From: Halodesulfovibrio sp. MK-HDV
GTDB taxonomy: Bacteria; Desulfobacterota; Desulfovibrionia; Desulfovibrionales; Desulfovibrionaceae
Length of the DNA stretch: 64,000 bases
Direction of reading: 5' to 3'
Assembly (NCBI RefSeq): GCF_009914765.1
Contig: NZ_WYDS01000003.1
Coordinates: forward strand, 224,004-288,003
Positions 35,066 through 46,893 of this stretch are shown here, piece after piece (positions within the stretch are counted from its first letter, which is position 1; each line of letters opens with the position of its first letter). Position numbers and translations under genes: made by a program. Below the pieces are notes generated by a model. It saw only the letters and a program-made list of their open reading frames with translations, was not told where the DNA came from and made no database searches.

Positions 35066-36235
35066 TTAGCTGGAGAGACGGCACCGGTATTCTTCAATTA
35101 CATTCTGGCGTGTAATACCACCCCGAATTAGTTTTTTTTGAATATTGAGATCGTCCCATGCTGGTTGAACACCAATTTCACGTTCCGTTTTTTCTGGGTC
35201 CTGCTCGTCTTTTTTCCGTGTTTTCTCACCTTGATGGCAATCATCACCCATAAGAATAAGCAGGTCTTTGCAAGAGCCATTGCGGTGTTTGTTGTGCTCA
35301 TTAACGACATCAATCAGGAACTCGGTATAGCGGTGGGACTGAGGATTCCAGACTTCGTAGCCGTCCACATTGTACCGTCCTAACAATATCGGCCAGAATT
35401 GTTCCGGATGGGGAATAATGATTGTGCCGCCAATATACCGGGTTTCTTCTATTATTTCAGATGCTCTGTAAAAGTATTCGAGAGGGAAGCTTGCTTTGAC
35501 GATTTCCTTTACTTCTTTCACAAAGGTTTGGACGCGATCGATAAACTGGTGTCCAAACTGCGGACGCAGTGCATCAATGTAATTTCGAATAAGCTTGTTG
35601 CGGATTGAAAATTCAGGAACCTCTTCCCAATGTTCATCAAGCATTCGTTCTATTTTTCCAACAACAGTGCAGGCAAATTTAACTGCGACAGGCTCTACAC
35701 CAGTTTTACGTGAAGCTTTGTGCAGGCGGTCTTCAATTGGTTTCGTGAAGGAGTTGATGAAGTCGAACAACTGGCTGGCTCTATACTTGCGGGTGTGGGC
35801 AAGCATTGCGCGCAGCATTGTATCCTTATCTTTGAGTTTGCCTGACTCAAAATGGATAAGCAGTTGGACTTTTTCCTGAAAGCCGCTGGCGTAACAATCA
35901 ACCTCTGCACCAGTATACGAACCGTAGGTCATAAGCTCATTATGCTGCGTTGGAATAATGAGTTCGTCTTTGCGGTTGGGGAACATTTTTTCAATACGTT
36001 CTCTGTTGAGTTCCATTGGAACAAACTCCGGATGCCAGTGAGTCGCAAGAACATGCTGCTGCCGCGGATACACTTCGTCTGGATTAAGTATCTGGTCGAC
36101 CTGCCATGTATCCAACTTCGTTGAGATCATCTTTAGAAAAATTGCATGATCGTCCTCCGTAATTTCTTCAGAATAATTACGGAGTTTTTCCAAAAGTTTG
36201 GCATTGTCTTTTTCTTGCTCATCAGTGAACTTCAT
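35066..36235 (-). CDS. PHP-like metal-dependent phosphoesterase (predicted)
   Basis: From ATG 36235 (after AAGGGGG) the protein has 389 residues. I do not recall a named family, but the metal-ligand pattern of PHP phosphoesterases is visible: ATHWHPEF near residue 65, IIPHPEQFWP near 275, DGYEVWNPQ near 295 and MGDDCHQGEK near 330, corresponding to the HxH, His, Glu and GxDxH motifs of that fold. The middle (about 120-260) is helical. The C-terminus is highly charged. It would supply a hydrolase opposing the kinases of the cluster. This assignment is by motif only. Confidence 0.65.
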   Translation of the reverse strand: MKFTDEQEKDNAKLLEKLRNYSEEITEDDHAIFLKMISTKLDTWQVDQILNPDEVYPRQQHVLATHWHPEFVPMELNRERIEKMFPNRKDELIIPTQHNELMTYGSYTGAEVDCYASGFQEKVQLLIHFESGKLKDKDTMLRAMLAHTRKYRASQLFDFINSFTKPIEDRLHKASRKTGVEPVAVKFACTVVGKIERMLDEHWEEVPEFSIRNKLIRNYIDALRPQFGHQFIDRVQTFVKEVKEIVKASFPLEYFYRASEIIEETRYIGGTIIIPHPEQFWPILLGRYNVDGYEVWNPQSHRYTEFLIDVVNEHNKHRNGSCKDLLILMGDDCHQGEKTRKKDEQDPEKTEREIGVQPAWDDLNIQKKLIRGGITRQNVIEEYRCRLSS

Positions 36236-36258
36236 GGTGTCCCCCTTACCGCAAGACA

Positions 36259-36790
36259 CTACTTATATTGGTGATGACACTGTGTTTTCATGTGGTTCAT
36301 AGTATCTACAGTTTCATGAAATTTTTGTAGATTCTTAGTTTGCCATGCTTCTTCGAGTATATCTGTGAGTTTATTATATTCAGCATAGAGTGGATCACCT
36401 TTGCCCGGATATTTGGTCATAAGGCGTGAGTCGGCAATGAAGTCGGCAACGGCTTCATCCGGTGGAACGGAGTTGAGATGCAATGCCTTGAAAATAACTT
36501 TGAAACTGGTAGCCATACGCTTTTTTAGGCGTTTGTATTGTGGAAGGCCATCCGGTCTTTTGCCGCCGCATTCGCATTCATCACATTGGTCGCACTCATC
36601 AATATAGGCACTCATTTTCAGTTTAGCAGTAAGCTGTCCATATTCGTCTTTTATCGAGAGCCGGATCTTTTTTTGCCTTTGTGCAATCCGGAAAACCTTC
36701 TGAAGGAGTTGATTCGCAAGCGTCAGCAAGTTTTCTGAAAAAAGCGGGAAGATCATCACGAGTTAGTGTTTGCGTAAATTTTTCAGCCAT
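36259..36790 (-). pseudogene. XXXCH-type protein of the GAK cluster, frame broken at an A-run
   Basis: The true start seems to be ATG 36790, preceded by AGGAGA, giving MAEKFTQTLTRDDLPAFFRKLADAC. At a run of seven A (36674-36668) the frame must move +1 to continue as KIRLSIKDEYGQLTAKLKM, a Cys cluster (ECDQCDECECGG) and the C-terminal MKTQCHHQYK. The last matches the XXXCH pattern (a CxxCH heme motif lacking its first Cys) that I associate with the GAK system. Dropping one A gives a 176-residue protein. The downstream frame alone opens at 36759 but begins with an unconvincing sequence. It is the first gene of the cluster. Confidence 0.7.
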
Positions 36791-36885
36791 GAAGTCTCCT
36801 GTAAAGCGTAGTAAAATGGGAAGGTACGATTAGAAAACCATGACTTGTGCCTGGAGTCAAATATCGAAATATATTATCAACAAAA

Positions 36886-36917
36886 AAAGCCCCCGCATCA
36901 GATGATGCGGGGGCTTT
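36886..36917 (-). terminator. rpoC terminator
   Basis: A 14-bp GC-rich stem (AAAGCCCCCGCATC) with a four-base loop is followed on the minus strand by seven T, 17 bases after the rpoC stop. The GAK-type operon must therefore have its own promoter between here and 36790. Confidence 0.95.
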
Positions 36918-36933
36918 GAGTACTAGTAAACGC

Positions 36934-39900
36934 TTATACGTTTCCAGGATAAACAGGCTCGTCAAGTTCGTCGAGGAACTTGTCGGCACGTTCTTCCTGC
37001 TGAGGTACTTCGATGTTTGCGGAAACGAAGTCGCGGTAACCGGAACCAGCCGGAATGAGACGACCCACAATAACGTTCTCTTTGAGACCGCGCAATCTGT
37101 CGCGTTTGCCGCGCAAGGATGCTTCGGTAAGAACCTTTGTGGTTTCCTGGAAGGAAGCCGCAGAGATAAAGGAAGAAGTTGTAAGGGACGCCTGGGTAAT
37201 ACCAAGAACCAGAGGTTCTGCATTAGCCGGTGTGCGACCTTCGCCAACTGCTTTTCTGTTTTCGATGCGGAATTCCTGCTTATCAACCTGCTCACCAACG
37301 AGGAAGCTGGTTTCGCCTGGATCAAGCACGGATACCTTCTTGAGCATCTGGCGGACGATAATTTCAATGTGCTTATCGTCAATACCTACGCCCTGGAATC
37401 GGTAAACTTCCTGAATCTCTTCACACAAGTAGTTAGCGAGGAATTTCTCGCCTTTAATGCGGAGGATATCATGAAGTTCTGGCTGACCTTCAGTAAGCTG
37501 CTCGCCCGCTTCAACGAAGTCGCCTTCGGTAACGGTGATGTGCTTACCTTTTGGTACGAGATATTCTTTGGATTCGCCAACCTCAGGAGTAACCATAAGC
37601 TTACGCTTACCTTTGGTTTCACCTGCGTATGATACGATACCATCGATCTCGGTAACAACTGCGAGGTCTTTAGGTTTACGAACCTCGAAGAGTTCCGCAA
37701 CTCGTGGAAGACCACCAACGATATCTTTGGTTTTGGATGTTTCACGCGGCTTACGAGCAATGATATCGCCCGCTTCAAGCAGCTGACCATCCTGAATCAT
37801 GATAATCGCGCCAACTGGGAGCTGGTAAACCGCAGGGATTGAACTCTCACCGCGGAATTTAGGCTCACCGTTTTCATCACAAATAGAGATGGACGGTTTC
37901 AAGTTGGTTGTACGGTACTCAATAATGGTACGTGTTGCCATCTGAGTCGCAAGGTCAGTTTTTTCCTGGAAGGTTTTGCCATCGATAATATCGGTGAACT
38001 TAACTGTACCAGGAACTTCAGAAACGAATGGTTCGTTGAACGGATCCCAATCAGCGATAACATCGCCTTTAACTACTTCCTGACCATCAACAACGTTCAA
38101 ACGAGAACCGTTAGGCAGGATGTATTTTTCGCGTTCGCGGCCCTGTTCGTCAACGATGGAAACCTGACCGGATTTACCGAGTACAAGGTGTTTTCCATCT
38201 TTATTTGTAACAGCTTTAACACGGGAGGTCACAACGCGACCTGCGTGCTGAGCTTCAATACTGGATTTTTCAATCTGAGTAGACGCGGTACCACCAATGT
38301 GGAACGTACGCATTGTCAGCTGTGTACCAGGCTCACCAATGGACTGAGCAGCAATAATACCGACAGTCTCACCGCAGTTAACAAGACGACTGCGAGCAAG
38401 GTCACGGCCGTAACACAGTGCACAAATACCGTGTTCAGAAGAACAGGTAAGCGCAGAGCGGATGGTGATTGTATTGATGCCACGATCATCGAGAAGCTGT
38501 GCGCGTTCTTCGTTGATGAGGCCGTTTGCCGGAATAACTTCTTCCTTGGTAATCGGATCGAGTACCGGATAAAGCACAACACGGCCGATTGCACGCTCAG
38601 AAAGACGCATCTTGATTTCACCACTAATAATGAGGTGACCAAGTTCAAGGCCGTCAACTGTGCCACAATCATGTTCGCCAATGATAACGTCCTGAACAAC
38701 GTCAACAAGACGACGGGTAAGGTAACCGGAGTTCGCGGTTTTAAGCGCGGTATCCGCAAGACCTTTACGAGCACCGTGAGTAGAGGTGAAGTACTGAAGC
38801 ACGGAAAGACCTTCACGGAATGAAGATGTAATTGGTGTTTCAATAATTTCACCGGACGGTTTCGCCATCAGACCACGCATACCTGCGAGCTGACGCATCT
38901 GGTCCTGGTTACCTCGAGCACCGGAGTTAGACATCATGAAGATTGGGTTAAAGGAGAGGTTAGCCTCTTCTTTGCCAGTCTTCTCGTCTTTGATGATATC
39001 ACGGGAGATGTGCTTCATCATTTCGTTGGACACGTCCTGAGTGGTCTTAGTCCAAACATCAACGATTTTGTTGTATTTCTCTGTGCGGGTAATAATACCT
39101 TCACGGTACTGGCGTTCGATTTCATCAACTTCCGCCTGAGATTTTTCCAAGATGCCTTTTTTGCTGCTTGGGATCTCAAGGTCTTTTACACCAATGGTAA
39201 CACCGGCGCGGGTACCGTACTCGTAACCTAAGTTTTTGAGACGGTCACAAAGAAGAACAGAAGCTTTAATGCCGCATTCGCGGTATGCAGAACTTACGAG
39301 TTTACCAATGTTTTTCTTGGTCATAACGTCGTTAGCGCGCTCAAAGCCCATGCCTTCTGGCAGAATCTGTGAAACGATTACGCGACCAGGGGTGGTCTGT
39401 ACTACAGTACCGTCGTCAAGGCGAACCTTGATACGTGCGTGCAGAGAAACCTGACCATGGTCATAAGCAGATATAACTTCCCAGCGTGCGCAGAATTCCA
39501 TGCCTTCGCCGATCTCAAATGAACGTTCAACAGTCATGTAGTACAGACCGAGAACGATATCCTGAGAAGGAACGATAACAGGAGAACCGTTAGCTGGAGA
39601 AAGAATGTTGTTTGTAGACATCATAAGTACGCGTGCTTCAATCTGTGCTTCCACAGAAAGAGGTACGTGTACAGCCATCTGGTCACCATCGAAGTCAGCG
39701 TTGTACGCGGAACATACGAGAGGGTGCAGGCGAATAGCCTTACCTTCAACGAGGGTAGGTTCAAATGCCTGGATACCAAGACGGTGAAGTGTCGGCGCAC
39801 GGTTAAGGAGAATAGGGTATTCGCGAACAACCTCTTCGAGGATATCCCAAACTACCAACTCTTCTCGTTCAACCATTTTCTTCGCACTCTTAATAGTAGA

Positions 39901-41091
39901 GGCGAGGTTTCTTTCTTCGAGTTTGGAGTAGATAAACGGCTTAAAGAGCTCAAGAGCCATCTTCTTAGGAAGACCGCACTGGTGCAATTTAAGGCTAGGA
40001 CCTACAACAATTACGGAACGACCAGAGTAGTCAACACGTTTACCGAGAAGGTTCTGACGGAAACGACCCTGTTTACCCTTAATCATATCTGACAAGGATT
40101 TAAGAGGGCGGCCGTTAGTACCAGTAATTGCGCGACCACGACGACCGTTGTCGAAGAGTGCGTCAACTGATTCCTGAAGCATACGTTTTTCGTTACGGAT
40201 GATGATCTCAGGAGCACCGAGTTCCATCAAACGCTTCAGGCGGTTGTTACGGTTAATAACACGACGGTAAAGGTCGTTAAGGTCGGAAGTAGCGAAACGT
40301 CCGCCATCCAGAGGAACGAGTGGACGGAGTTCTGGTGGAATTACCGGAACAACTTCCATAATCATCCATTCAGGACGGTTGTTGGACTCAAGGAAAGCCT
40401 CAACAATCTTCAGTCGTTTTGTAAGCTTTTTCTTTTTTGTCTGAGAACGGGTAGTCTGTGATTCTTCACGTAACTCATGGCGCAGAGTCTCAAGATTGAG
40501 CTCTTCGATGAGACCGCGAACAGCTTCAGCACCCATGCCTACTACGATTGCGTCTTCGCCGTAGTGATCGATTACCTGGAAGTAATGGTCTTCTGAGATA
40601 ACCTGATTTTTAGCAAGGGAAGTCTGACCCGGATCAAGAACGACAAAAGAGTCGAAGTACAATACTTTTTCAAGGTCGGACATTGTCATATCGAGCAATG
40701 TACCAATCTTGGAAGGCAGAGTCTTCAGGAACCAGATATGTGCAACAGGAGCAGCAAGCTCAATGTGACCCATACGCTCACGACGAACTTTGGAAGCAAT
40801 AACTTCAACGCCACACTTTTCGCAGACGATGCCGCGGTGCTTCATGCGTTTGTATTTTCCGCAGTTGCATTCGTAATCTTTTACTGGGCCGAAGATTTTT
40901 GCACAGAAAAGACCGTCGCGTTCAGGCTTGAACGTACGGTAGTTAATGGTTTCTGGCTTTTTCACTTCACCATAAGACCACTCACGAATTGCTTCAGGGG
41001 CAGCAATTGAGATCTGAATAGCCTTCAGGTTGTGAATATCTGCAGCTTGAGCTGTATTGCTTCGTGCAGAGAAAAGATCATCTAAAGTCAT
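36934..41091 (-). CDS. rpoC: RNA polymerase beta' subunit
   Basis: The 1385-residue protein carries the N-terminal zinc site ([20 protein letters not shown]), the catalytic NADFDGDQM loop with the three Asp that bind Mg2+, the bridge/trigger region ([19 protein letters not shown]) and the second zinc site ([13 protein letters not shown]). The start [12 protein letters not shown] at 41091 fits the family and follows GGTGGGG; the frame upstream is not conserved. It is the last gene of the rplKAJL-rpoBC run. Confidence 0.98.
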   Translation of the reverse strand: MTLDDLFSARSNTAQAADIHNLKAIQISIAAPEAIREWSYGEVKKPETINYRTFKPERDGLFCAKIFGPVKDYECNCGKYKRMKHRGIVCEKCGVEVIASKVRRERMGHIELAAPVAHIWFLKTLPSKIGTLLDMTMSDLEKVLYFDSFVVLDPGQTSLAKNQVISEDHYFQVIDHYGEDAIVVGMGAEAVRGLIEELNLETLRHELREESQTTRSQTKKKKLTKRLKIVEAFLESNNRPEWMIMEVVPVIPPELRPLVPLDGGRFATSDLNDLYRRVINRNNRLKRLMELGAPEIIIRNEKRMLQESVDALFDNGRRGRAITGTNGRPLKSLSDMIKGKQGRFRQNLLGKRVDYSGRSVIVVGPSLKLHQCGLPKKMALELFKPFIYSKLEERNLASTIKSAKKMVEREELVVWDILEEVVREYPILLNRAPTLHRLGIQAFEPTLVEGKAIRLHPLVCSAYNADFDGDQMAVHVPLSVEAQIEARVLMMSTNNILSPANGSPVIVPSQDIVLGLYYMTVERSFEIGEGMEFCARWEVISAYDHGQVSLHARIKVRLDDGTVVQTTPGRVIVSQILPEGMGFERANDVMTKKNIGKLVSSAYRECGIKASVLLCDRLKNLGYEYGTRAGVTIGVKDLEIPSSKKGILEKSQAEVDEIERQYREGIITRTEKYNKIVDVWTKTTQDVSNEMMKHISRDIIKDEKTGKEEANLSFNPIFMMSNSGARGNQDQMRQLAGMRGLMAKPSGEIIETPITSSFREGLSVLQYFTSTHGARKGLADTALKTANSGYLTRRLVDVVQDVIIGEHDCGTVDGLELGHLIISGEIKMRLSERAIGRVVLYPVLDPITKEEVIPANGLINEERAQLLDDRGINTITIRSALTCSSEHGICALCYGRDLARSRLVNCGETVGIIAAQSIGEPGTQLTMRTFHIGGTASTQIEKSSIEAQHAGRVVTSRVKAVTNKDGKHLVLGKSGQVSIVDEQGREREKYILPNGSRLNVVDGQEVVKGDVIADWDPFNEPFVSEVPGTVKFTDIIDGKTFQEKTDLATQMATRTIIEYRTTNLKPSISICDENGEPKFRGESSIPAVYQLPVGAIIMIQDGQLLEAGDIIARKPRETSKTKDIVGGLPRVAELFEVRKPKDLAVVTEIDGIVSYAGETKGKRKLMVTPEVGESKEYLVPKGKHITVTEGDFVEAGEQLTEGQPELHDILRIKGEKFLANYLCEEIQEVYRFQGVGIDDKHIEIIVRQMLKKVSVLDPGETSFLVGEQVDKQEFRIENRKAVGEGRTPANAEPLVLGITQASLTTSSFISAASFQETTKVLTEASLRGKRDRLRGLKENVIVGRLIPAGSGYRDFVSANIEVPQQEERADKFLDELDEPVYPGNV

Positions 41092-41191
41092 AGTTGTTAC
41101 CCCACCCATAAAGGTTTTATGCGGGTTTTGGGAACTGTAACAGTATCCTAAAATCGGGTTTGCCCTGCCAAGCAAGGCAAACCCGTTCTAT

Positions 41192-44100
41192 TTAGTCAGC
41201 AAGGAAGGTGCGCGGACCTTTTTGTTCCTCTTCCTGATGCAGGGTGATGTCCAAACCGAGGGACATCAATTCCTTAATAAGTACGTTGAAGGACTCAGGC
41301 ATGCCAGCTTCAAGGAAGTTGTCACCCTTAACGATCTTCTCGTACATCTTAACACGACCGGTTACGTCATCAGACTTAACGGTCAGGAATTCCTGCAACA
41401 TGTAAGCTGCACCATGTGCTTCCAGTGCCCATACTTCCATCTCACCAAGACGCTGGCCACCAAACTGAGCTTTACCGCCCAGTGGCTGCTGCGTAACGAG
41501 TGAGTAAGGACCAGTTGAACGGGCATGGATTTTTTCATCAACCAAGTGGTGCAACTTCAGGATGTACATAACACCTGTAGTTACGCGGTTTTCGAACTGA
41601 TCACCGGTACGGCCATCGAACAGTACGTTCTTACCGTCAGCAGGCATGCCTGCATCGTCAATCCAGGACCAGATTTCATCTTCGCGTGCACCATCAAATA
41701 CCGGAGTCTTAGTAACAATACCGGTACTCAATCGACGAACGGATTTGGTGAATTCATCATCGTCCATTTCGTCAACCATAAGGTTGATTGAATCACACTT
41801 GAAGACACCTTTAACGCGGGAACGAACATCTTTAAGGTGTTCTCCGGTTTCGAGAAGTGCTGCAAGCTGCTCACCAAGTTTGAGTGCGCCCCAACCTAAG
41901 TGAGTTTCCATGATCTGTCCGATGTTCATACGAGACGGTACACCCAGTGGGTTAAGTACGATGTCTACTGTAGAACCATCAGCGAAGAATGGCATATCTT
42001 CGATCGGAAGAAGCTGGGAAACAACACCTTTGTTACCGTGACGGCCAGCCATTTTATCACCTACGCTAAGCTTACGCTTAACGGCGATGTAACACTTAAC
42101 CATCTTGAGCACGCCTGGAGGCAAATCATCACCTTCAGACACTTTTTCACGCTTGGTATCGTAGATATTCTTAATAAAGGAAACCTGCTGATCGTATTCT
42201 TCAATGAAGTGATCAATGGCTTCGTTTACTTCTTTAGCTTTAAACAGATCTGAAAGTTTCTTAACTGGTACTTCGTTAAGGATTTCAGCTGTTACTACGT
42301 GACCTGCTTCTGCAAGAACTTCACCTTTGCGCTTACCTGCAATATTGAGAGCAAGCTGCTTGCCTTCCGCTTCTGCCACAATTTTAGTCATGGTAGACAT
42401 GGTAAGGGCCGAAATGTGGCTCTGTTCTTTACGATCAAGCTTAGCAAGTTCGTAATCTTCAATATTTTTGGTGCGTTCGTCTTTCTCACCGGAACGACGG
42501 TTGAACACTTTAACGTCAATTACAGTACCTTCGATTCCTGGAGGAACTTTCAGGGAGGTGTTCTTAACGTCGCGTGCTTTATCACCGAAGATCGCCCGGA
42601 GGAGTTTCTCTTCAGGAGAGAGCTGAGTCTCACCTTTAGGAGTAATCTTACCTACGAGGATATCGTCCGGGCATACGTTTGCACCGATGCGAATGATGCC
42701 GCTACCATCAAGGTTGCGGAGCATTTCTTCGCTTACGTTTGGAATATCGCGGGTAATCTCTTCAGGTCCAAGCTTGGTGTCACGTGCGACAACTTCAAAC
42801 TCTTCAATGTGTACGGAAGTGAAGACATCTTCTTTAACCATACGTTCGGAGAGGAGGATGGAGTCCTCGAAGTTGTAACCACACCAAGGCATAAACGCTA
42901 CTACGAGGTTTTTACCCAGTGCCAGCTCGCCATCTTCAATGCCAGGGCCGTCAGCGAGAATAGTACCGCGGACAACTGACTGGTTAGGATTACAAGTTGG
43001 CTTCTGCCCAAAGCATGAGCTCTGGTTAGATTTGTGATGCTTCTGAAGATCGTAGCTGCGAACGCCACCGGATTCTGGGTAGAGGCCGTCGGAGTAAGAA
43101 ACAACAATACGGTCAGCATCGGCAAAGCGAACAACGCCTTCGCCTTCAGCAATAATACATGCGCCGGAGTCCTGTGCTACAGGGCCTTCCATGCCGGTAC
43201 CAACAATAGGCTTGTTGCAGCGCAACAATGGCACTGCCTGACGCTGCATGTTGGAACCCATGAGTGCGCGGTTCGCATCATCGTGCTCAAGGAATGGAAT
43301 CAACGCAGCAGAGATGGAAACCATCTGGCTTGGGGAGATATCCATAAGGGTAACGTCTTCACGTGGAGACATGAGAACATCACCGTGGTAACGAGTTGTA
43401 ATAAATTCTCTTACAAAGTTACCATCAGCATCAATTTCTGCGTTTGCCTGCGCAACAACCTGACCCTGCTCTGTGGTAGCATCCATGTAGATAACTTCAT
43501 CAGTAACGCGGGAGTTTTCAACAATGCGGTACGGGGTTTCAATGAAACCGAAGTCGTTAACTTTGGAGTACGTAGTCAGAGACACGATAAGACCAATGTT
43601 TGGTCCCTCAGGAGTCTCAATAGGACAAATACGGCCGTAGTGAGATGTGTGTACGTCTCGAACTTCAAAGCCAGCACGTTCACGGGTAAGACCACCAGGT
43701 CCGAGTGCAGACAGACGACGTTTGTGAGTTACCTCAGACAACGCGTTAGTCTGGTCCATGAACTGTGAAAGCTGGGAAGTACCGAAGAACTCTTTAAGCA
43801 CTGCAGCAACCGGTTTAGGGTTGATGAGGTCGTGCGGCATAAGTGTCGCTACTTCCTGCAGGCTCATACGTTCTTTGATAGCACGTTCCATACGTACGAG
43901 GCCGATGCGGTACTGGTTTTCTACCAGTTCACCTACCGGACGTACGCGACGGTTACCGAGATGATCGATATCGTCTGCAGGACCGTGAGAGTCTTTCAAT
44001 TTACACAGAATCTTAATTGCTGTGAAAATATCGTTGTCTGACAAGGTGCGCATATCGTTCTTGCGATCAAGATCGAGACGCTGGTTCATCTTGTAACGAC

Positions 44101-45295
44101 CTACTGGGGATAAGTCGTAGTAGTCTCCGCTACGGAAAAGGTTTTCGAAGAATGTACTTGCGATTTCCGGAGTTGGAGGTGAACTAGGGCGCAGACGACG
44201 GTAGATTTCAACACGTGCGGACTCAGAATCTTCTGTTTTATCAAGAAGAAGAGTGTCGCGCATGGAAGAAGATACGTCCGCACCACGAGTGTGAAGAACT
44301 GGAATGCGTTTCACGCCAGCTTCACGGATGCGTTCTACGAGATCTTCAGTAAGTTCGTCAGCTGCATCAGCGAGAACTTCACCTGTGTTTTCATCAACAA
44401 GATCTTCAGCAAGGAAGAGACCGGTGAGGGTGTCAGGAGCAATTTCAATTGCTTCGATACCAGCTTCGAGAAGCAGACGCCAAGTACGCTTGGTAATTGG
44501 TTTGCCCTGTTTCACGAATACTTTTTCACCATCGCCAAGATCCACGTGCGCAATTTCCTTGCGGTACATGTCATCTTTAACTTCCCACAAGACTTTACCG
44601 TCTTCAAAACGGAAGTACTCTTTCTCATAGAAGCAATCGAGGATTTCTGCGCGAGACATACCCATTGCTTTAAAGAGAATAGTTGCAGGCATTTTGCGAC
44701 GACGGTCAATTCGTACGTACAAAATATCTTTATGATCGAAGTCGAAATCGAGCCAGGAGCCACGCATTGGAATGATGCGGCAGCTGTAAAGTACTTTACG
44801 GCTGGAGTGCGTTTTACCTGAATCATGCTCAAAGATGATACCAGGGGAACGCTGCAACTGGTTAACGATTACACGCTCGGTACCGTTAACAATAAAGGTA
44901 CCTTTCTCGGTCATTAAAGGCAGGGTACCAAAATAGATGTCCTGTTCTTTAATGTCACGGATGGTGCGATTTTCGGTCTCTTCATCTACGTCGTACACAA
45001 CAAGACGCACGGTAATGCGAATTGGTGCTTCGTAGGTAAGACCTTTTGCAATGCATTCAGCCTGGTCGTATTTAGGTTCGCTGATATCATAGCGAACATA
45101 CTCTAGGCTTGCAGTACGGTTAAAGTCTTCAATAGGAAAGACAGAACGGAATACACCTTCAAGACCTTCGTCAGGCAGTCTGTCAGTACGTCCTTCCTGC
45201 AAAAACTTCTTGTAGGAATCTACCTGCAAGTTAAGAAGATGCGGGATAGGAAGCGTTACTTCGATTTTACCAAATTTTTTATAAAGTTGGCCCAT
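41192..45295 (-). CDS. rpoB: RNA polymerase beta subunit
   Basis: The 1367-residue protein is full length, with the rifampicin-binding segment [24 protein letters not shown], the [18 protein letters not shown] block, the catalytic-core [13 protein letters not shown] region and the C-terminal clamp-contact [27 protein letters not shown] block. The ATG at 45295 follows GAGGTG. It is separated from rplL by a long leader with a hairpin, and from rpoC by 100 bases. Confidence 0.98.
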   Translation of the reverse strand: MGQLYKKFGKIEVTLPIPHLLNLQVDSYKKFLQEGRTDRLPDEGLEGVFRSVFPIEDFNRTASLEYVRYDISEPKYDQAECIAKGLTYEAPIRITVRLVVYDVDEETENRTIRDIKEQDIYFGTLPLMTEKGTFIVNGTERVIVNQLQRSPGIIFEHDSGKTHSSRKVLYSCRIIPMRGSWLDFDFDHKDILYVRIDRRRKMPATILFKAMGMSRAEILDCFYEKEYFRFEDGKVLWEVKDDMYRKEIAHVDLGDGEKVFVKQGKPITKRTWRLLLEAGIEAIEIAPDTLTGLFLAEDLVDENTGEVLADAADELTEDLVERIREAGVKRIPVLHTRGADVSSSMRDTLLLDKTEDSESARVEIYRRLRPSSPPTPEIASTFFENLFRSGDYYDLSPVGRYKMNQRLDLDRKNDMRTLSDNDIFTAIKILCKLKDSHGPADDIDHLGNRRVRPVGELVENQYRIGLVRMERAIKERMSLQEVATLMPHDLINPKPVAAVLKEFFGTSQLSQFMDQTNALSEVTHKRRLSALGPGGLTRERAGFEVRDVHTSHYGRICPIETPEGPNIGLIVSLTTYSKVNDFGFIETPYRIVENSRVTDEVIYMDATTEQGQVVAQANAEIDADGNFVREFITTRYHGDVLMSPREDVTLMDISPSQMVSISAALIPFLEHDDANRALMGSNMQRQAVPLLRCNKPIVGTGMEGPVAQDSGACIIAEGEGVVRFADADRIVVSYSDGLYPESGGVRSYDLQKHHKSNQSSCFGQKPTCNPNQSVVRGTILADGPGIEDGELALGKNLVVAFMPWCGYNFEDSILLSERMVKEDVFTSVHIEEFEVVARDTKLGPEEITRDIPNVSEEMLRNLDGSGIIRIGANVCPDDILVGKITPKGETQLSPEEKLLRAIFGDKARDVKNTSLKVPPGIEGTVIDVKVFNRRSGEKDERTKNIEDYELAKLDRKEQSHISALTMSTMTKIVAEAEGKQLALNIAGKRKGEVLAEAGHVVTAEILNEVPVKKLSDLFKAKEVNEAIDHFIEEYDQQVSFIKNIYDTKREKVSEGDDLPPGVLKMVKCYIAVKRKLSVGDKMAGRHGNKGVVSQLLPIEDMPFFADGSTVDIVLNPLGVPSRMNIGQIMETHLGWGALKLGEQLAALLETGEHLKDVRSRVKGVFKCDSINLMVDEMDDDEFTKSVRRLSTGIVTKTPVFDGAREDEIWSWIDDAGMPADGKNVLFDGRTGDQFENRVTTGVMYILKLHHLVDEKIHARSTGPYSLVTQQPLGGKAQFGGQRLGEMEVWALEAHGAAYMLQEFLTVKSDDVTGRVKMYEKIVKGDNFLEAGMPESFNVLIKELMSLGLDITLHQEEEQKGPRTFLAD

Positions 45296-45772
45296 ATTTA
45301 CACCTCAAAAGAGACGGTTTGCCAAAGATGATGCCACTGCGGCTAAGAAGCATCTGAAAATGGCGCGTTTGCTTAACCAAAGTCGGCGGATTATCTCCGA
45401 AACGGATACATGCGCATGCGAAAAAGGGGTGCCCGGTGGACTTAGGTGTCCGGAAAGACTGGGCAACTGGTAGGTGCTGCTTGAGGCATGCAAATTCAGC
45501 AGCAGAAAGCAGAACATGTCCGCTCGGTCATGTTCTGTATTAAATGAAAAAATTCGGGATGGTAAACGTTCGGAAATGGTCAGCAACGTGTCGCCCAATT
45601 GTTAATTAGCGTTACGTAACAAAGACAAGTCGACCAAATGCGTAATCTAGTTCACGACTAGATTTTGTGCAAGCTTTTTTTTGGTCTACCCCTGTACATC
45701 AGAGCTAATAAAACGCGGACGAGAATAAATTCCCGCCCGCGCCTGAATTCGCTTCAGCAGTAAAAAGTAGAA
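45296..45772 (-). other. rplL-rpoB intergenic leader
   Basis: This 477-base region separates the ribosomal and polymerase genes. It contains the hairpin at 45714-45741 and no convincing gene; a 97-codon minus frame at 45305-45598 lacks family resemblance. In many bacteria attenuation and mRNA processing here uncouple L7/L12 from RNA polymerase levels. Confidence 0.7.
45714..45741 (-). terminator. attenuator hairpin between rplL and rpoB
   Basis: On the minus strand a 13-bp stem with two G-U pairs (CGCGGGCGGGAAT with ATTCTCGTCCGCG) is followed by TTTTATT, 32 bases after the rplL stop. Confidence 0.75.
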
Positions 45773-46147
45773 TTACTTAACTTCTACTTCTGCGCCTGCT
45801 TCTTCGAGAGCTTTCTTAGCAGCTTCAGCATCTTCTTTAGATGCAGCTTCTTTGATTGCTTTAGGAGCGCTATCTACAGCTTCTTTAGCTTCTTTGAGGC
45901 CAAGACCTGTAAGAGCACGAACTGCTTTAATAACAGCAATTTTGTTGCCGCCACAAGCTTTGAGGATAACATCAAATTCAGTCTGTTCTTCAGCTGCTTC
46001 AGCTGCTGCTGGAGCTGCTGCTGCTGCTGCTACTGGAGCTGCTGCGGAAACGCCGAAGGTTTCTTCGAGTTCTTTGATGAATTCGGAAAGTTCGAGTACG
46101 GTCATGCTAGAGATAAATTCTACAACCTGTTCTTTGGTCACGGACAT
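45773..46147 (-). CDS. rplL: ribosomal protein L7/L12
   Basis: The 124-residue stalk protein has the N-terminal dimer domain, an Ala-rich hinge ([16 protein letters not shown]) and the C-terminal factor-binding domain ([31 protein letters not shown] split over the usual helices). It follows rplJ by 55 bases and a TAAGGAG ribosome binding site. Confidence 0.98.
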   Translation of the reverse strand: MSVTKEQVVEFISSMTVLELSEFIKELEETFGVSAAAPVAAAAAAPAAAEAAEEQTEFDVILKACGGNKIAVIKAVRALTGLGLKEAKEAVDSAPKAIKEAASKEDAEAAKKALEEAGAEVEVK

Positions 46148-46202
46148 GGTAGTCTCCTTAAAGTAATTTTGGCTTAATAATTTTAGTTAATACAAGTTCT
46201 GC

Positions 46203-46724
46203 TTATGCAGCTTCTTTCTGATCTCTGATAGCATTCAGAGCGTAGAGGAAGTTGCGCAGAATGTTGGCGAAAAGGCCAACAAAGTTTGTTGGAACGGCGT
46301 TCATTGTGCCAAGCGCCATACCAAGCAACTGCTGCTTGCCAGGGAGCTTTGCGAGTTCGCCAAGCTGAGCTTCGGTGAGGAGCTTGCCTTCAAGTGAGGC
46401 ATGCTTAACAACGAGGTGTTTGCTTTTTTTAGCGAATTCAACGACAGCCTTAGCAACTGCAACGGGATCTTCGAAACCAAGGGCGATAGCTGAGTTCTCT
46501 TTGAATGTATCAGCGAGAACTTCATGATCACCACCGGTGACTGCGATGCGAGCCAGAGTGTTCTTCACAACGTGGTATTCACCACTAGCATTGCGAAGGT
46601 CACTTCTGAGCACGGTCATCTCTTCCACCGGCAAGCCCTTGAAATCAGTCACAACCGCAATAGAAGCACCTTCAGCTTTTTCTTTCAGGCGCTCAATAAT
46701 GGCGGCTTTTTCAGACCTGTTCAC
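46203..46724 (-). CDS. rplJ: ribosomal protein L10
   Basis: The 173-residue protein starts at GTG 46724 after AAGGAG. It shows the L10 pattern: N-terminal [15 protein letters not shown], the [16 protein letters not shown] strand-helix, and KNTLARIAV, with the C-terminal helix that binds L7/L12 dimers. An L10-type leader precedes it, so the gene is probably autoregulated by the L10-(L12) complex. Confidence 0.98.
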   Translation of the reverse strand: MNRSEKAAIIERLKEKAEGASIAVVTDFKGLPVEEMTVLRSDLRNASGEYHVVKNTLARIAVTGGDHEVLADTFKENSAIALGFEDPVAVAKAVVEFAKKSKHLVVKHASLEGKLLTEAQLGELAKLPGKQQLLGMALGTMNAVPTNFVGLFANILRNFLYALNAIRDQKEAA

Positions 46725-46744
46725 GTTAGTCTCCTTAGACTAAG

Positions 46745-46830
46745 GGGGATTTGCCAATGGAAAACCAAGCCAAATTGTCTCGGTAGGTCTTATAAATGCC
46801 TACTGTCTTCGACTCAGAATTCCAGTCCTC
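46745..46830 (-). ncRNA. ribosomal L10 leader
   Basis: The minus-strand sequence upstream of rplJ contains GAAGACAGTAGGC, a short loop and CCTACCGAG, the conserved internal pairing of the L10-leader element that binds L10 to repress rplJL translation. Limits are approximate. Confidence 0.7.
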
Positions 46831-46839
46831 TGCCAAAAA

Positions 46840-46870
46840 GTAGGAGCGAAACGGAAAGCTTCGCTCCTAC
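46840..46870 (-). terminator. hairpin between rplA and the L10 leader
   Basis: The 11-bp stem GTAGGAGCGAA with its complement and a nine-base loop is followed on the minus strand by TTTTT. It would partly terminate the rplKA transcript before rplJL. Confidence 0.8.
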
Positions 46871-46893
46871 CTAAATATAATCTACCGAATCAA

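Noticed and set aside
36847..37632. A 261-codon plus-strand frame opposite the 3' end of rpoC
   Set aside because: It begins in the rpoC terminator and is antisense to conserved rpoC sequence.
43034..43768. A 244-codon plus-strand frame opposite rpoB
   Set aside because: It is an antisense shadow of conserved rpoB with no ribosome binding site or family.
45305..45598. A 97-codon minus frame in the rplL-rpoB leader
   Set aside because: Composition is irregular, no family resemblance, and the region is better explained as a regulatory leader.
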